Origin: Streptomyces abyssomicinicus | Lineage (GTDB): Bacteria > Actinomycetota > Actinomycetes > Streptomycetales > Streptomycetaceae | Assembly: GCF_008974245.1 (NCBI RefSeq) | Contig: NZ_BBZI01000005.1 | Coordinates: forward strand, 1,536,751 to 1,600,750 | Reading direction: 5' to 3' | Length of the DNA stretch: 64,000 nucleotides | Part shown: positions 19,224-27,501 of the stretch, piece after piece | How the letters are laid out: the number at the start of each line of letters is the position of its first letter | Position numbering within the stretch: position 1 is the first letter of the stretch | Translations under genes and position numbers: made by a program | The notes under the pieces: generated by a model | The model's input: only the letters and a program-made list of their open reading frames with translations | Told to the model about the DNA's origin: nothing | Databases searched by the model: none

Positions 19224-20486
19224 GTGAGACGTCGTCTTCTCGCACTCATGGGCGCCTCGGCCGCCCTGATGACCACCGCTGCCTGCGGGCTGCTCCCGGG
19301 CGGATCGGACCGGAGCACGGTCACCGTGTGGCTGATGAAGGGCACCGCCTCCGACGACTTCCTGAAGCGCTTCACCACCGACTTCGAGGCGAGCCACCCG
19401 GACATCCGGCTGGACATCCAGATCCAGGAGTGGACCGGCATCGGCCCCAAGGTGCAGGAGGCCATGAAGCCCGAGGACGCCCCGGACGGCCCGGACGTGA
19501 TCGAGGTCGGCAACACCCAGGTGCCGCAGTACGTGGAGGGACGGCTTCTCGACCTCACCCTGGAGGCGGTGCGCGACTGGGGCATCGACGACTGCCTGCC
19601 CGGCCTCACCGACCCCGGCCGGGACCGCAACCACCAGTACGGCATCCCCTGGTACGCCGCCAACCGGGTGGTGGTCTACCGCAAGGACCTGTTCGCCCGC
19701 GCCGGGATCACCGAACCGCCCAGGACCCGTGAGGAGTGGCTGGACGCCACCCGGCGGCTCGACGGCGCGGGATCCCAGGGCATCTACCTGGCCGGCCAGG
19801 ACTGGTACACGCTCGCCGGGTTCGTCTGGGACGAGGGCGGCGACCTGGCGGTCCGGCGCTCCGAGGGATGGAAGGGCGCCCTGGACTCGGAGGACGCCCT
19901 GCGCGGAATGGAGTTCTACCGGCAGCTCCAGGCCCTGGGCGACGGCCCGGTGGACGCCGACGAGGAACACCCCCCGCAGGCCGGGGTGTTCGCCGAGGGC
20001 AAGGCCGCCCAGATCATCGCCGTGCCGGGCGTGGTGCGGTCGATCCTCGCCGAGAACCCCGAACTCGAGGGCGACATCGGCTACTTCCCCGTCCCGGGCA
20101 AGACCGCCGAGAAGCCTGGCTCGGTCTTCACCGGAGGCTCCGACCTGATCGTCCCCCGCAACACCGACCAGCCGGACGGGGCCATCGACGTGATCGGCGC
20201 CCTGGTGAGCGAGAAGTGGGCCACCGACCTGGCCCGCACGATGAACTACGTGCCCAACAAGGAGAAGCTGGCCGGGGCCGTCGCCGGCAACGAGGGCGTC
20301 GCCGCCATGGCCAAGGGCGCGGCGCACGGCCGTGCCACCCCTTCCACGCCCGAGTGGGCCGAGGTGGAGGCGGACAACCCCATCAAGCGCTACATGACGG
20401 CCGTTCTGAACGGCGGTGACCCGCGCCGCGAGGCGGAGAAGGCGTCGCTCGCCATCACCGAGGCGCTGGACCCGGTCTACGGCTGA
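19224..20486 (+). CDS. Extracellular sugar-binding lipoprotein (ABC transporter family 1)
   Basis: A 420-residue secreted solute-binding protein. The N-terminus is a lipoprotein signal peptide (MRRRLLALMGASAALMTTAA then Cys21). The mature protein has the periplasmic-binding-protein type 2 fold of carbohydrate ABC transporters: WLMKGTASDDFLKRFTTDFE, PDVIEVGNTQVPQY, YGIPWYAANRVVVYRKDLF and PGSVFTGGSDLIVPRN. No permease or ATPase gene is adjacent, so it is an orphan binding protein that would use permeases encoded elsewhere, with MsiK-type ATPases likely. The start is GTG 19224 with AGGA five bases upstream. The DasR-like operator suggests an aminosugar or chito-oligosaccharide ligand. Confidence 0.9.
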   Translation: MRRRLLALMGASAALMTTAACGLLPGGSDRSTVTVWLMKGTASDDFLKRFTTDFEASHPDIRLDIQIQEWTGIGPKVQEAMKPEDAPDGPDVIEVGNTQVPQYVEGRLLDLTLEAVRDWGIDDCLPGLTDPGRDRNHQYGIPWYAANRVVVYRKDLFARAGITEPPRTREEWLDATRRLDGAGSQGIYLAGQDWYTLAGFVWDEGGDLAVRRSEGWKGALDSEDALRGMEFYRQLQALGDGPVDADEEHPPQAGVFAEGKAAQIIAVPGVVRSILAENPELEGDIGYFPVPGKTAEKPGSVFTGGSDLIVPRNTDQPDGAIDVIGALVSEKWATDLARTMNYVPNKEKLAGAVAGNEGVAAMAKGAAHGRATPSTPEWAEVEADNPIKRYMTAVLNGGDPRREAEKASLAITEALDPVYG

Positions 20487-20514
20487 GGTCCGCGCGGCAC
20501 CTGTGCGCCGGGGG

Positions 20515-20549
20515 CCGTGCCGGGCCCCGGAGAAGGGGCCCCGGCACGG
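20515..20549. terminator. Terminator between convergent lipoprotein and egtD genes
   Basis: A hairpin with arms 20515-20528 and 20535-20549: 14 paired bases with one bulged C, loop of about six bases. It lies in the 68-base gap between two convergent genes and probably serves both. Confidence 0.75.
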
Positions 20550-20554
20550 ATCCG

Positions 20555-21517
20555 TCAGCGCACCACGCCCAGCGAGAGGGCGAAGAGCCCGGCACGGTCC
20601 GTCCACCGGTGCACGACCTCCATCCCCACCGCGGCCAGCTCCGAGCGGACGCCCTCGGGGCGGAACTTCGCCGAGATCTCCGTCCGCAGCTCCTCCCCGT
20701 CGGCGAAGTCGACGACCAGGTCCACGCCGGGAACCTTCACCGTCTGCGCCCCGCGCGCCCGCAGCCGCATCTCCACCCACTCCGGCCCGGGGTTCCAGAC
20801 CGCGACATGGTCGAAGAGCTCCGGCCGGAAGTCGGCCGACAGTTCCCGGTTCACCACCCGCAGCACGTTCCGGTTGAACTCCGCCGTCACACCCTGCGCG
20901 TCGTCGTACGCCCGGATCAGCACCCGTTCGTCCTTCACCAGGTCGGTGCCCAGGAGCAGCGAGTCCCCCGGCGACATCAGCTCCCGCACCGACGACAGGA
21001 ACCGCGCCCGCTCCACGGGTTCCAGGTTGCCGATCGTCCCGCCCAGGAAGGCCACCAGCCGGGGCCCCGGCCCCTCGGGCAGCTCCAGCCGGCCGGTGAA
21101 GTCCGCCACCACGGCGTGCACCTCCAGCTCCGGCCGCCGCTCGGACAGCTCCCGGCCCGCCCCGGTGAGCGCGCTCTCGCTCACGTCCACCGGCACGTAC
21201 AGACCGAGCTCCGGCATGGCCTCCAGCAGGTGCCGGGTCTTCTCCGAGGACCCCGAGCCGAGCTCGACCAGCGTCCGCGCGCCGCTCACCCGGGCGATCT
21301 CGCCGGAGCGGTCGGTGAGGATCTCCCGCTCCGCGCGCGTGGGGTAGTACTCGGGCAGCCTGGTGATCCGGTCGAACAGCTCACTGCCCCGCGCGTCGTA
21401 GAACCACCTCGGCGGCAGCGAGCGCGGCCGGCTCCCCAGTCCGGCCAGGACGTCGGCGCTCAGCGCCGCCCGGGCGGCGTCCTCGGGCAGGGTGCGGGTG
21501 ATGCGGAACGGGCTCAC
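20555..21517 (-). CDS. egtD: Histidine N-alpha-methyltransferase EgtD
   Basis: A 320-residue SAM-dependent enzyme that trimethylates histidine to hercynine, the first step of ergothioneine synthesis. The N-terminus has LPPRWFYDARGSELFDRIT and PEYYPTRAE, the substrate-binding signature of the EgtD family; VELGSGSSEKT is the SAM-binding loop, and FLGGTIGN a later family motif. GTG 21517 has an AAGGAG site eight bases upstream. It is the last gene of egtABCD, 13 bases after egtC, and ends at a shared terminator. Confidence 0.96.
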   Translation of the reverse strand: MSPFRITRTLPEDAARAALSADVLAGLGSRPRSLPPRWFYDARGSELFDRITRLPEYYPTRAEREILTDRSGEIARVSGARTLVELGSGSSEKTRHLLEAMPELGLYVPVDVSESALTGAGRELSERRPELEVHAVVADFTGRLELPEGPGPRLVAFLGGTIGNLEPVERARFLSSVRELMSPGDSLLLGTDLVKDERVLIRAYDDAQGVTAEFNRNVLRVVNRELSADFRPELFDHVAVWNPGPEWVEMRLRARGAQTVKVPGVDLVVDFADGEELRTEISAKFRPEGVRSELAAVGMEVVHRWTDRAGLFALSLGVVR

Positions 21518-21530
21518 GGGCGTTGCTCCT

Positions 21531-22352
21531 TCAGCGGTGCGGGCTCCGGACGTCCCCCCGGGCCACGGCCGCGGGCGGCCCGCGGCCGTCGTCCCGGCCG
21601 TCCGGCGGGCCGTCCAGCGGGGTCAGCAGCACATCGGTGCGGGTCGCCGCGAGCAGCGTCCGGTCCGGGACCTCCCGCCAGAAGGGATCGTCGTCGTACG
21701 GCTCCGACGCCACCACCGTGCGCCGGCCCGGCTCGGCCAGGTACCACAGCGTGTCCCCCCACGCCGTCGCGGTGACCACCTCGCCGTCGGTGAGCAGCAG
21801 GTTGAGCCGCGAGCCGGGCGCGGCCTCCGCCGCCTCCCGCACCGCCCCGGCCAGCGCCTGCCCGGCCTCCTGGCCGGCCCGCAGGCGGTGCAGCACCAGC
21901 GCCCACAGCAGCGCGGAGTCGGTGCGCGCCTCCAGTTCCAGCAGCCGCGCGGACGGCAGAGCGGCGGCAGACGGGGCCATCGAGGCGGGCCATCCGGTGA
22001 CCGCGCCGTTGTGGCTGAACAGCCACCGCCCGGCGGCGAAGGGCGCGGCGGCGGCCTCCCCGTCGGCTCCCGCCTCGGTGGCGTCACGCACGGCCGCCAG
22101 CACGGCGTCCGAGCGCACCACCCGCGCCAGGTCGGCGAAGGACGGATCGGCCCACACCGGCCCGGCCCTGCGGTAGCGGGCCGGCACCGGGTCGCCGGGC
22201 GCGTACCAGCCCACCCCGAAACCGTCGGCGTTCACCGTCCCGTACCGCTGCCGCCGGGGCGCCCAGGACTGCCGGAACAGGCTGTGCGGGGGCGCCACCA
22301 GCAGGTCACGCAGGGGCGAGTCGGGGCCCAGGAACGCCAGGTGGCGGCACAT
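21531..22352 (-). CDS. egtC: Gamma-glutamyl-hercynylcysteine sulfoxide hydrolase EgtC
   Basis: A 273-residue class II glutamine-amidotransferase-fold hydrolase. It starts MCRHLAFLG, so Cys2 becomes the N-terminal nucleophile after Met removal; NADGFGVGWY and FSHNGAV are the family substrate-site motifs. EgtC removes the glutamate from gamma-glutamyl-hercynylcysteine sulfoxide. Its ATG overlaps the egtB stop codon by one base (TGATG). The C-terminus is a Gly/Pro/Arg-rich tail of about 25 residues after VPDRTLLAATRTDVLLTPLD that looks disordered. Confidence 0.95.
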   Translation of the reverse strand: MCRHLAFLGPDSPLRDLLVAPPHSLFRQSWAPRRQRYGTVNADGFGVGWYAPGDPVPARYRRAGPVWADPSFADLARVVRSDAVLAAVRDATEAGADGEAAAAPFAAGRWLFSHNGAVTGWPASMAPSAAALPSARLLELEARTDSALLWALVLHRLRAGQEAGQALAGAVREAAEAAPGSRLNLLLTDGEVVTATAWGDTLWYLAEPGRRTVVASEPYDDDPFWREVPDRTLLAATRTDVLLTPLDGPPDGRDDGRGPPAAVARGDVRSPHR

Positions 22353-23728
22353 CAGGCCGCGCCTCCGTCCGGCACGCCGTCCGCCGGCCCCACCCGCTCC
22401 GGCAGCGCCGACCGCGCCGTGCGGAAGCCGGAGAAGATCTGCCGGCGCACCGGAAGGTCCCAGTTGCGGAAGGTCCCCCGGCAGGCCACCGGGTCCACGG
22501 CGAACGAGCCGCCGCGCAGCACCTTGTACTCCGTGCCGAAGAACACCTCGGAGTACTCCCGGTAGGGGAAGGCGGCGAAACCCGGGTAGGGCAGGAAGTC
22601 GCTCGACGTCCACTCCCACACGTCACCGATCAGCTGGCCCACGCCCAGCGGCGAACGCCCCGCGGGGAAGCTGCCCGCCGGCGCCGGCCGCAGGTGCCGC
22701 TGTCCCAGGTTGGCGTGCTCCCGCGCGGGCTCCTCGTCTCCCCACGGGTAACGCCGGGAGCGGCCGGTCGCCGGGTCGTGGCGGGCCGCCTTCTCCCATT
22801 CCGCCTCGGTCGGCAGCCGCCGCCCCGCCCACCGGGCGTACGCGTCCGCCTCGTACCAGCTCACGTGCAGCACCGGTTCGTCGGGCGGGACGGGCTCGAC
22901 GGCCCCGAAGCGCCGCCGCAGCCACTGCCCGCCCTCACGCCGCCAGTACGACGGGGCCTTCACCCCCCGGGCCCGCAGATGGGCGAAGCCCTCCGGACGC
23001 CACCAGCGGGGCTCGTGATAGCCGCCGTCCTCCATGAAGGCCAGGAACGCGGCATTGGTGACCGGGGCGGTGTCCAGGAAGAACGGCGCCACGTCCACCG
23101 GGTGCGCCGGACGCTCGTTGTCCAGTGCCCACGGCTCGTCGGAGGTGCCCATCACGAACGGCCCACCGGGCACCAGCACCTCGGCCGGCCCTCCGTGGGC
23201 GGGGGCGGGCTCCGGGTCGGGAGCGGTCAGCACGGCCGGGCCGCGGCGGAGCTGGTGGGTGATCAGCATCGTCTCGTCGTGCTGCTGCTCGTGCTGCGCG
23301 ACCATGCCGAAGACGAAACCGTCCGCGGTGAACGGGGAGTCCGCGAAGGCGGCCCCTTCCAGCAGGTCCAGGACACGGCCCCGGACCTCGGCCGCGTAGC
23401 GACGGGCCTCGCCGGGCGGCAGCAGCGGCAGCGAGGGCCGCTCCGCGCGGGGGTGCTCGAAGGCGTCGTACAGGCCGTCGATCTCCGGTCTCAGCGCCTC
23501 GTGGCCGCCCACCTCGCGCAGCAGCCACAGCTCCTCCTGGTTGCCGACGTGCGCCAGGTCCCACACCAGCGGCGACATCAACGGCGAGTGCTGGGCGGTG
23601 AGTTCGTGGTCGTCCAGGCAGGAGGTCAGCAGCGCGGTGCGCTCCCGGGCCGTGGACAGCGAGGCCAGGGCGCGCTCCCTGAGCGTCTCGGGGGAGTCCG
23701 CGGGCCCCCGGCCGTTCCGGTCCGTCAT
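22352..23728 (-). CDS. egtB: Ergothioneine sulfoxide synthase EgtB
   Basis: A 458-residue non-heme iron enzyme that joins hercynine to gamma-glutamylcysteine with O2. The N-terminal DinB-like domain supplies the three-His iron site: HSPLMSPLVWDLAH (about 45-58) and HEQQHDETML. The C-terminal formylglycine-generating-enzyme-like domain (about 205-440) carries WEWTSSDFLPYPGF and the last strand FRNWDLPVRRQIFSGFR. Start ATG 23728 overlaps the egtA stop codon (ATGA), indicating coupling, and its stop overlaps egtC. Confidence 0.96.
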   Translation of the reverse strand: MTDRNGRGPADSPETLRERALASLSTARERTALLTSCLDDHELTAQHSPLMSPLVWDLAHVGNQEELWLLREVGGHEALRPEIDGLYDAFEHPRAERPSLPLLPPGEARRYAAEVRGRVLDLLEGAAFADSPFTADGFVFGMVAQHEQQHDETMLITHQLRRGPAVLTAPDPEPAPAHGGPAEVLVPGGPFVMGTSDEPWALDNERPAHPVDVAPFFLDTAPVTNAAFLAFMEDGGYHEPRWWRPEGFAHLRARGVKAPSYWRREGGQWLRRRFGAVEPVPPDEPVLHVSWYEADAYARWAGRRLPTEAEWEKAARHDPATGRSRRYPWGDEEPAREHANLGQRHLRPAPAGSFPAGRSPLGVGQLIGDVWEWTSSDFLPYPGFAAFPYREYSEVFFGTEYKVLRGGSFAVDPVACRGTFRNWDLPVRRQIFSGFRTARSALPERVGPADGVPDGGAA

Positions 23729-25017
23729 GACGCGTGCTCCTCTCCCTGCCGCAGACGGTCGAGGAGGTCGTCGGCGGGGCACCGGCCCCGGGACACGTAC
23801 CGGTCCGTGAACTCCCCGACCGCGTCCACCACCGCGGTGCCGGCGCCCAGCCGGGGCAGGGCCTCCAGCGCGGCCGCGAAACAGACGGCGGCGGCCTCCC
23901 GCAGTTCAGGGTCGGCCAGAGCGTGCCGGGCGGCGCCCGTCCACAGCGGATTGTGGGGTGCGGGCAGCGGACGGCACCGCTCGGCGAGCGGCTTGACCGC
24001 ACGGTAGGCGGTCTCCGTCGCCGCCAGGTCGTCGAAGAGCGCCGCCGTGACCGCCAGCGGCACGATCCAGCCGTCCTCGCCGGGCTGGGAGTCGAGCATC
24101 CGCAGTTCGAGGAACCCCCGGGGGCGCACCGGCGGGAACAAGGTGGTCAGGTGGTACTCCAGATCCTCCCGCCGCGGCCCCGACCCGCCCGCCGCGCCCC
24201 GGCGCAGCCAGTCCCGGAAGGTCGTCCCCTCGGGTACCTCCCACGGGCCGACGGTGCGCCGACGGCACATCAGCGGAGCGTCCAGCGCCCGCCGCGTCCA
24301 GGCCGCCCGGGGCTCCGCCTCCAGCGGGGGAGCGCCCGCCCGCTCCGCGCCGATCTCCGCCCAGCGCAACTGCCGGGTGGAACGCCAGCCGGTGGGGCGC
24401 CCCTCCGCGGCGGGGGAGTGGGCGAAGGCGGCCAGCAGCACCGCGCCCAGCAGGTGGGAGAGCTGCCAGCGCCGCACATGCCCCAGGGGGCCCGGCTCCT
24501 CGTACCCGGCGTCCAGGTTGACCTGGACGGAGGACGAGGTGCACATCATGATCCGCCCCGCCGGTCCCGCCCGGTCCAGGCTGCGTTCCATGGCGTCGTA
24601 CCGGGCCTCGCGCAGGAACCGCCGGGGCGACTGCCAGGGGTCCAGGCCGATGCCCGCCAGGGTCAGGCCGTGCGGGCGCAGCGCCGAGCGGACCACCGCC
24701 AGGTCGGCGCGCATCGTCTCCACGCACGCGGTCAGCGAGGAGGCGGGCCGGGAGCTCAGCTCGATCTGGCCGCCCGGTTCCGCGGTGAGCAGCGCGTCCA
24801 CCGGCAGCCCGGGCAGCGAGGCGTGCGCCGCCTCCAGCCGGTCGGGGGTGACGGTGGCGCGGGGATCGTCCAGGTCGTGGACCAGCCACTCCAGCTCCAC
24901 ACCGAGCAGACGGGGCGGACCGGTCCTGAAACAGGAGCCGTGGACCAGCGTCTCCGCGCCGGCCTCCGACAGCACCTCTCCGGACCGCGCCGCCGCCGTG
25001 CCTGTCGCCTCGGGCAT
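23725..25017 (-). CDS. egtA: Glutamate-cysteine ligase EgtA
   Basis: A 430-residue ATP-dependent ligase of the GCS2 type that makes gamma-glutamylcysteine, the thiol donor used by EgtB. The signatures are LLGVELEWLVHD (ATP/Mg site), GGQIELSSRP, GIGLDPWQSP, a CTSSSVQVNLD segment and LELRMLDSQPG. ATG 25017 has GGAGGGAG about ten bases upstream. It is the first gene of the overlapping egtABCD operon. No PLP lyase gene (egtE) is nearby, so the last step must be encoded elsewhere. Confidence 0.94.
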   Translation of the reverse strand: MPEATGTAAARSGEVLSEAGAETLVHGSCFRTGPPRLLGVELEWLVHDLDDPRATVTPDRLEAAHASLPGLPVDALLTAEPGGQIELSSRPASSLTACVETMRADLAVVRSALRPHGLTLAGIGLDPWQSPRRFLREARYDAMERSLDRAGPAGRIMMCTSSSVQVNLDAGYEEPGPLGHVRRWQLSHLLGAVLLAAFAHSPAAEGRPTGWRSTRQLRWAEIGAERAGAPPLEAEPRAAWTRRALDAPLMCRRRTVGPWEVPEGTTFRDWLRRGAAGGSGPRREDLEYHLTTLFPPVRPRGFLELRMLDSQPGEDGWIVPLAVTAALFDDLAATETAYRAVKPLAERCRPLPAPHNPLWTGAARHALADPELREAAAVCFAAALEALPRLGAGTAVVDAVGEFTDRYVSRGRCPADDLLDRLRQGEEHAS

Positions 25018-25167
25018 AACCGGGGTTCTCCCTCCTGCGAGAGCGGACGCCGCTGGGTCCCACCCAAGACCCTGACACGGGAGGACACAAGGGCGCACCT
25101 CGGGAGCCAGGGGGGCGAGACCGGGCGTTTGCGGCCCACACACCCGTAACAGCAAGAAGCGCGGCAC

Positions 25168-25269
25168 GGAGGCTCACGGAGGCGGGCAGGGAGGCGGACA
25201 CGGAGGCTCACGGAGGCGGGCAGGGAGGCGGACACAGAGGCTCACGGAGGCGGGCAGGGAGGCGGACAC
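25168..25269. repeat. Three tandem copies of a 34-bp repeat
   Basis: Units at 25168-25201, 25202-25235 and 25236-25269 differ only at their first base. Each is built from shorter GGAGGC and CACGGAGG-like elements, so it looks like a minisatellite. A six-base start of a fourth copy follows. It lies about 150 bases upstream of egtA, outside any gene. Confidence 0.9.
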
Positions 25270-25322
25270 AGAGGCGGGCGGAGTGGGGGCCGAGAGGAGG
25301 GCGACGGACGGCAGGGAGAAGG

Positions 25323-25368
25323 CCGGAGGGCCGGGCCCCGGGGCGTCCCCGGTGCGGCCCGGCCCTCC
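25323..25368. terminator. Terminator after the DUF1801 gene
   Basis: A perfect 14-bp stem (25323-25336 with 25355-25368) with an 18-base loop that itself can pair (CCGGGG with CCCCGG). It begins 14 bases past the stop codon of the leftward-reading DUF1801 gene. Confidence 0.75.
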
Positions 25369-25381
25369 GCGGCGGACGGTG

Positions 25382-25837
25382 TCAGCCCGCGGCCTTGCGC
25401 ACCAGCTCGGCCAGCCGCTCGGCGACGTCGTCGGTGATCTCGGTCAGGGCGTAGGCGCTCGGCCAGAAGGAACCCTCGTCGAGCGAGGCCACGTCGCTGA
25501 AGCCGAACTCGGAGTACCGCGTGTTGAACTTCCCCGCGCACTTGAAGAAACAGAGGACCTTGCCGTCCTTGGAGTACGCCGGCATCCCGTACCAGAGGCG
25601 GGGCGTGAGCTGCGGCGCCGCGGTCCTGACGATCTCGTGGACCCGTGCGGCGAGGAGGCGGTCGCCCTCGGCCATCTCCGCGATCTTCTCCAGGACCTCG
25701 GCCTCCGGGTCGGCCTTGGGTCCGCGGCGCGAGCTCTTGCGCACCTCCTTGGCGCGGTCCTTCATCGCGGCGCGCTCCTGCGCGGTGAACCCCTCCTGCG
25801 CCTCGTCGAGCGTGCCTGCCGTCTGCTTGCTGCCCAT
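25382..25837 (-). CDS. DUF1801 (YdhG/iron-chaperone-like) protein
   Basis: A 151-residue soluble protein. The C-terminal half has the DUF1801 pattern: VHEIVRTAAPQLTPRLWYGMPAYSKDGKVLCFFK, then FNTRYSEFGFSDVASLD and SAYALTEITDDVAERLAELVRKA. The fold is related to frataxin-like proteins, and one member was described as an intracellular iron chaperone, but most are uncharacterised. The first 50 residues are charged and Lys/Arg-rich. ATG 25837 has a GGGGAAG site. It stands alone with a terminator just downstream. Confidence 0.88.
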   Translation of the reverse strand: MGSKQTAGTLDEAQEGFTAQERAAMKDRAKEVRKSSRRGPKADPEAEVLEKIAEMAEGDRLLAARVHEIVRTAAPQLTPRLWYGMPAYSKDGKVLCFFKCAGKFNTRYSEFGFSDVASLDEGSFWPSAYALTEITDDVAERLAELVRKAAG

Positions 25838-25974
25838 CGCGGACTTCCCCTCTCGCACTGCCTCACCGGAGCCGTCCGGCGAACCGGGCCGGCGTCCTGC
25901 CTGTGCCCCACACGCTAGTTCCGCGGGAGCGGGCGCCGCTTCTCGAAAACTGACCGGTCCCGCAGGCCGCGGTT

Positions 25975-26385
25975 TCAGCGGATCTGCTGAATGCGGATCA
26001 GGTTGCCCGCGGGGTCGCGGAAGGCGCAGTCCCGGATGCCGTAGGGCTGCTCCGTCGGCTCCTGCACCACCTCGGCGCCGCCGGCGCGCAGCTTGTCGAA
26101 CGTCGCGTCCAGCTGGTGCGTGGCCAGCAGGATCCAGCCGAAGGTGCCTTTCGCCATCATCTCGGCGATGGTGCGGCGTTCGGAGTCGGTGACCCCCGGG
26201 TCGGCGCCGGGCGGGGCGAGCAGGATGGACGGGCCCGGCCCGCCGGCCGGGCCGACGGTGATCCAGCGCATCCTTCCCTCCCCGACGTCCCCGCGGACCT
26301 CGAAGCCGAGCAGGTCGCGGTAGAAGGCCAGGGAGGCCTCCGGGTCGTCGTGGGGGAGGGATGTGGTGTTGATCGTGAGGTCCAT
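25975..26385 (-). CDS. VOC/glyoxalase family protein
   Basis: A 136-residue protein with two beta-alpha-beta-beta-beta modules typical of the vicinal-oxygen-chelate fold: DPEASLAFYRDLLGFEVRGDVG in the first and ATHQLDATFDKLRAGGAEVVQEP with CAFRDPAGNLIRIQQIR in the second. Members include glyoxalase I, dioxygenases and bleomycin-type antibiotic-binding proteins; the substrate cannot be told from sequence. Start ATG 26385 is placed before the first strand. It stands alone. Confidence 0.88.
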   Translation of the reverse strand: MDLTINTTSLPHDDPEASLAFYRDLLGFEVRGDVGEGRMRWITVGPAGGPGPSILLAPPGADPGVTDSERRTIAEMMAKGTFGWILLATHQLDATFDKLRAGGAEVVQEPTEQPYGIRDCAFRDPAGNLIRIQQIR

Positions 26386-26575
26386 GCCGTCACCGTAGAA
26401 CGGTGCCGACGGCGCCGCCCGCACTTCGCCGATCATGCTCCGGGCGACGGCCCGCTCCTGCGTCGGGCCGTCGTCGCCGCGGGGCCGACGCCGCGAGCGG
26501 GGCGGTGGGAGCGCCCCGCTCATTCCCCGGCGGCCGCCGGTGCGCGGTGCGAGCGGTCAGGGCAGCTCGGGGAAG

Positions 26576-26878
26576 TCAGGGCAGCTCGGGGAAGGACGGC
26601 GCGCCGTGGGGCCGCCCGCCGCCCTGCGCGGGGATGCCGCCCTGCGTGGGGATCCCGCCCTGTGCCGGGATGCCGCCATGAGGCTGCCACGCGGGGGCGG
26701 GCACGCTCGGCGGCGGCGGCGGTCCGAGCAGGGGCGTCAGACTGCGATGTATGCGTTCGGCCTCACCCCGTACCTGGACGGGGATGTCGCCGCGCTCGGC
26801 GACCAGGCGGTTGTAGATGGGCGTTTCCTGGAACACGGGTCTGCTTTCGTGGACGGCCTGGGGCCGGGAGCCGGGCAT
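26576..26878 (-). CDS. Small hypothetical protein with Pro/Gly-rich repeats
   Basis: A 100-residue protein starting at ATG 26878. The first half is well formed and helical (ETPIYNRLVAERGDIPVQVR, then GEAERIHRSLTPLL) and recalls conserved Streptomyces hypothetical proteins. The second half is low complexity, with the repeated peptide GGIPAQ/GGIPTQ three times. There is no signal peptide. The ribosome site is weak, so the start is uncertain. I recognise no function. It is divergent from the DUF4287 gene across about 300 bases in which I see no other gene. Confidence 0.6.
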   Translation of the reverse strand: MPGSRPQAVHESRPVFQETPIYNRLVAERGDIPVQVRGEAERIHRSLTPLLGPPPPPSVPAPAWQPHGGIPAQGGIPTQGGIPAQGGGRPHGAPSFPELP

Positions 26879-27175
26879 GTGGTGGTGGCCGAGTCGGTTC
26901 ACCGGCTCGGCCTGACGTCCCGCGCACCTCACGCAGGGCGCCGTCCTGGGGGGTGGGACCAGCCTAGGCCGTAGCCGATCTTATGGGGGCGGGATCGAGC
27001 CGATGCGACCGCCCGGGCCGGGCGGCCCGGCTGTGACCAGGCTCACCCCGCACCGGGGCGACGGGTTCGCCCCCCTGTACATCCGTCAGCTGACGACCGA
27101 TGAGTTTTCCCGGCGCCCGCGGTCTTGACCGGTGAACGCCTGAGGAAGCAGGCACCCGACGACAGGAGGCACCCG

Positions 27176-27379
27176 ATGACCGCACCCGTGAAGGGCCCCG
27201 CCAGCTACTTCCCCTCCATCGAGAAGAAGTACGGCCGCCCGATAACGGAGTGGAAGGACCTGATCCGCGCGTCGCCGCTGACCCGGCACATGGAGCTGGT
27301 CGCCTGGCTGAAGGACGAGCACGGCCTCGGACACGGCCACGCCAACGCCCTGGTGGCGCACACCCTCGCCGAGGGGTGA
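27176..27379 (+). CDS. DUF4287 small protein
   Basis: A 67-residue soluble protein with a strong GGAGG ribosome site. It matches DUF4287: PASYFPSIEKKYGRPITEWK, then LVAWLKDEHGLGHGHANALVAH. The family is widespread in actinobacteria and of unknown function, often found next to DUF1801-like and VOC genes. Here it is 122 bases upstream of the Vgb-like gene in the same direction. Confidence 0.88.
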   Translation: MTAPVKGPASYFPSIEKKYGRPITEWKDLIRASPLTRHMELVAWLKDEHGLGHGHANALVAHTLAEG

Positions 27380-27501
27380 CACCGGGGCGCCGGACGCTCG
27401 AGGTGGCCGCCCGGAGGGGAAAACGGTTGCGGGCGGGCCGGGGCGGAAGGCAAGGTGCGCCCGTACCGTCCCGTCCGATCCCTCCTGAGCCGGGAGCCGC
27501 C

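Larger units (their letters stand above)
25018..25381. other. Gap upstream of egtA with tandem repeats and a terminator
   Basis: These 364 bases hold no supported gene. They contain the unassigned egt promoter region (about 25018-25165), a 34-bp tandem repeat (25168-25269) and, near the far end, a terminator hairpin for the minus-strand gene that ends at 25382 is ruled out by direction only if it reads leftward past 25382; the hairpin at 25323-25368 lies exactly there. Confidence 0.5.

Noticed and set aside
25168..25269. Tandem repeat considered as a CRISPR array
   Set aside because: Units are adjacent without spacers. The same applies to the arrays at 43061, 47962, 54782, 60618 and 61527.
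26879..27175. Possible genes in the gap between 26878 and 27176
   Set aside because: The open frames there lack ribosome sites and GC3 pattern; I see only the divergent promoter region.
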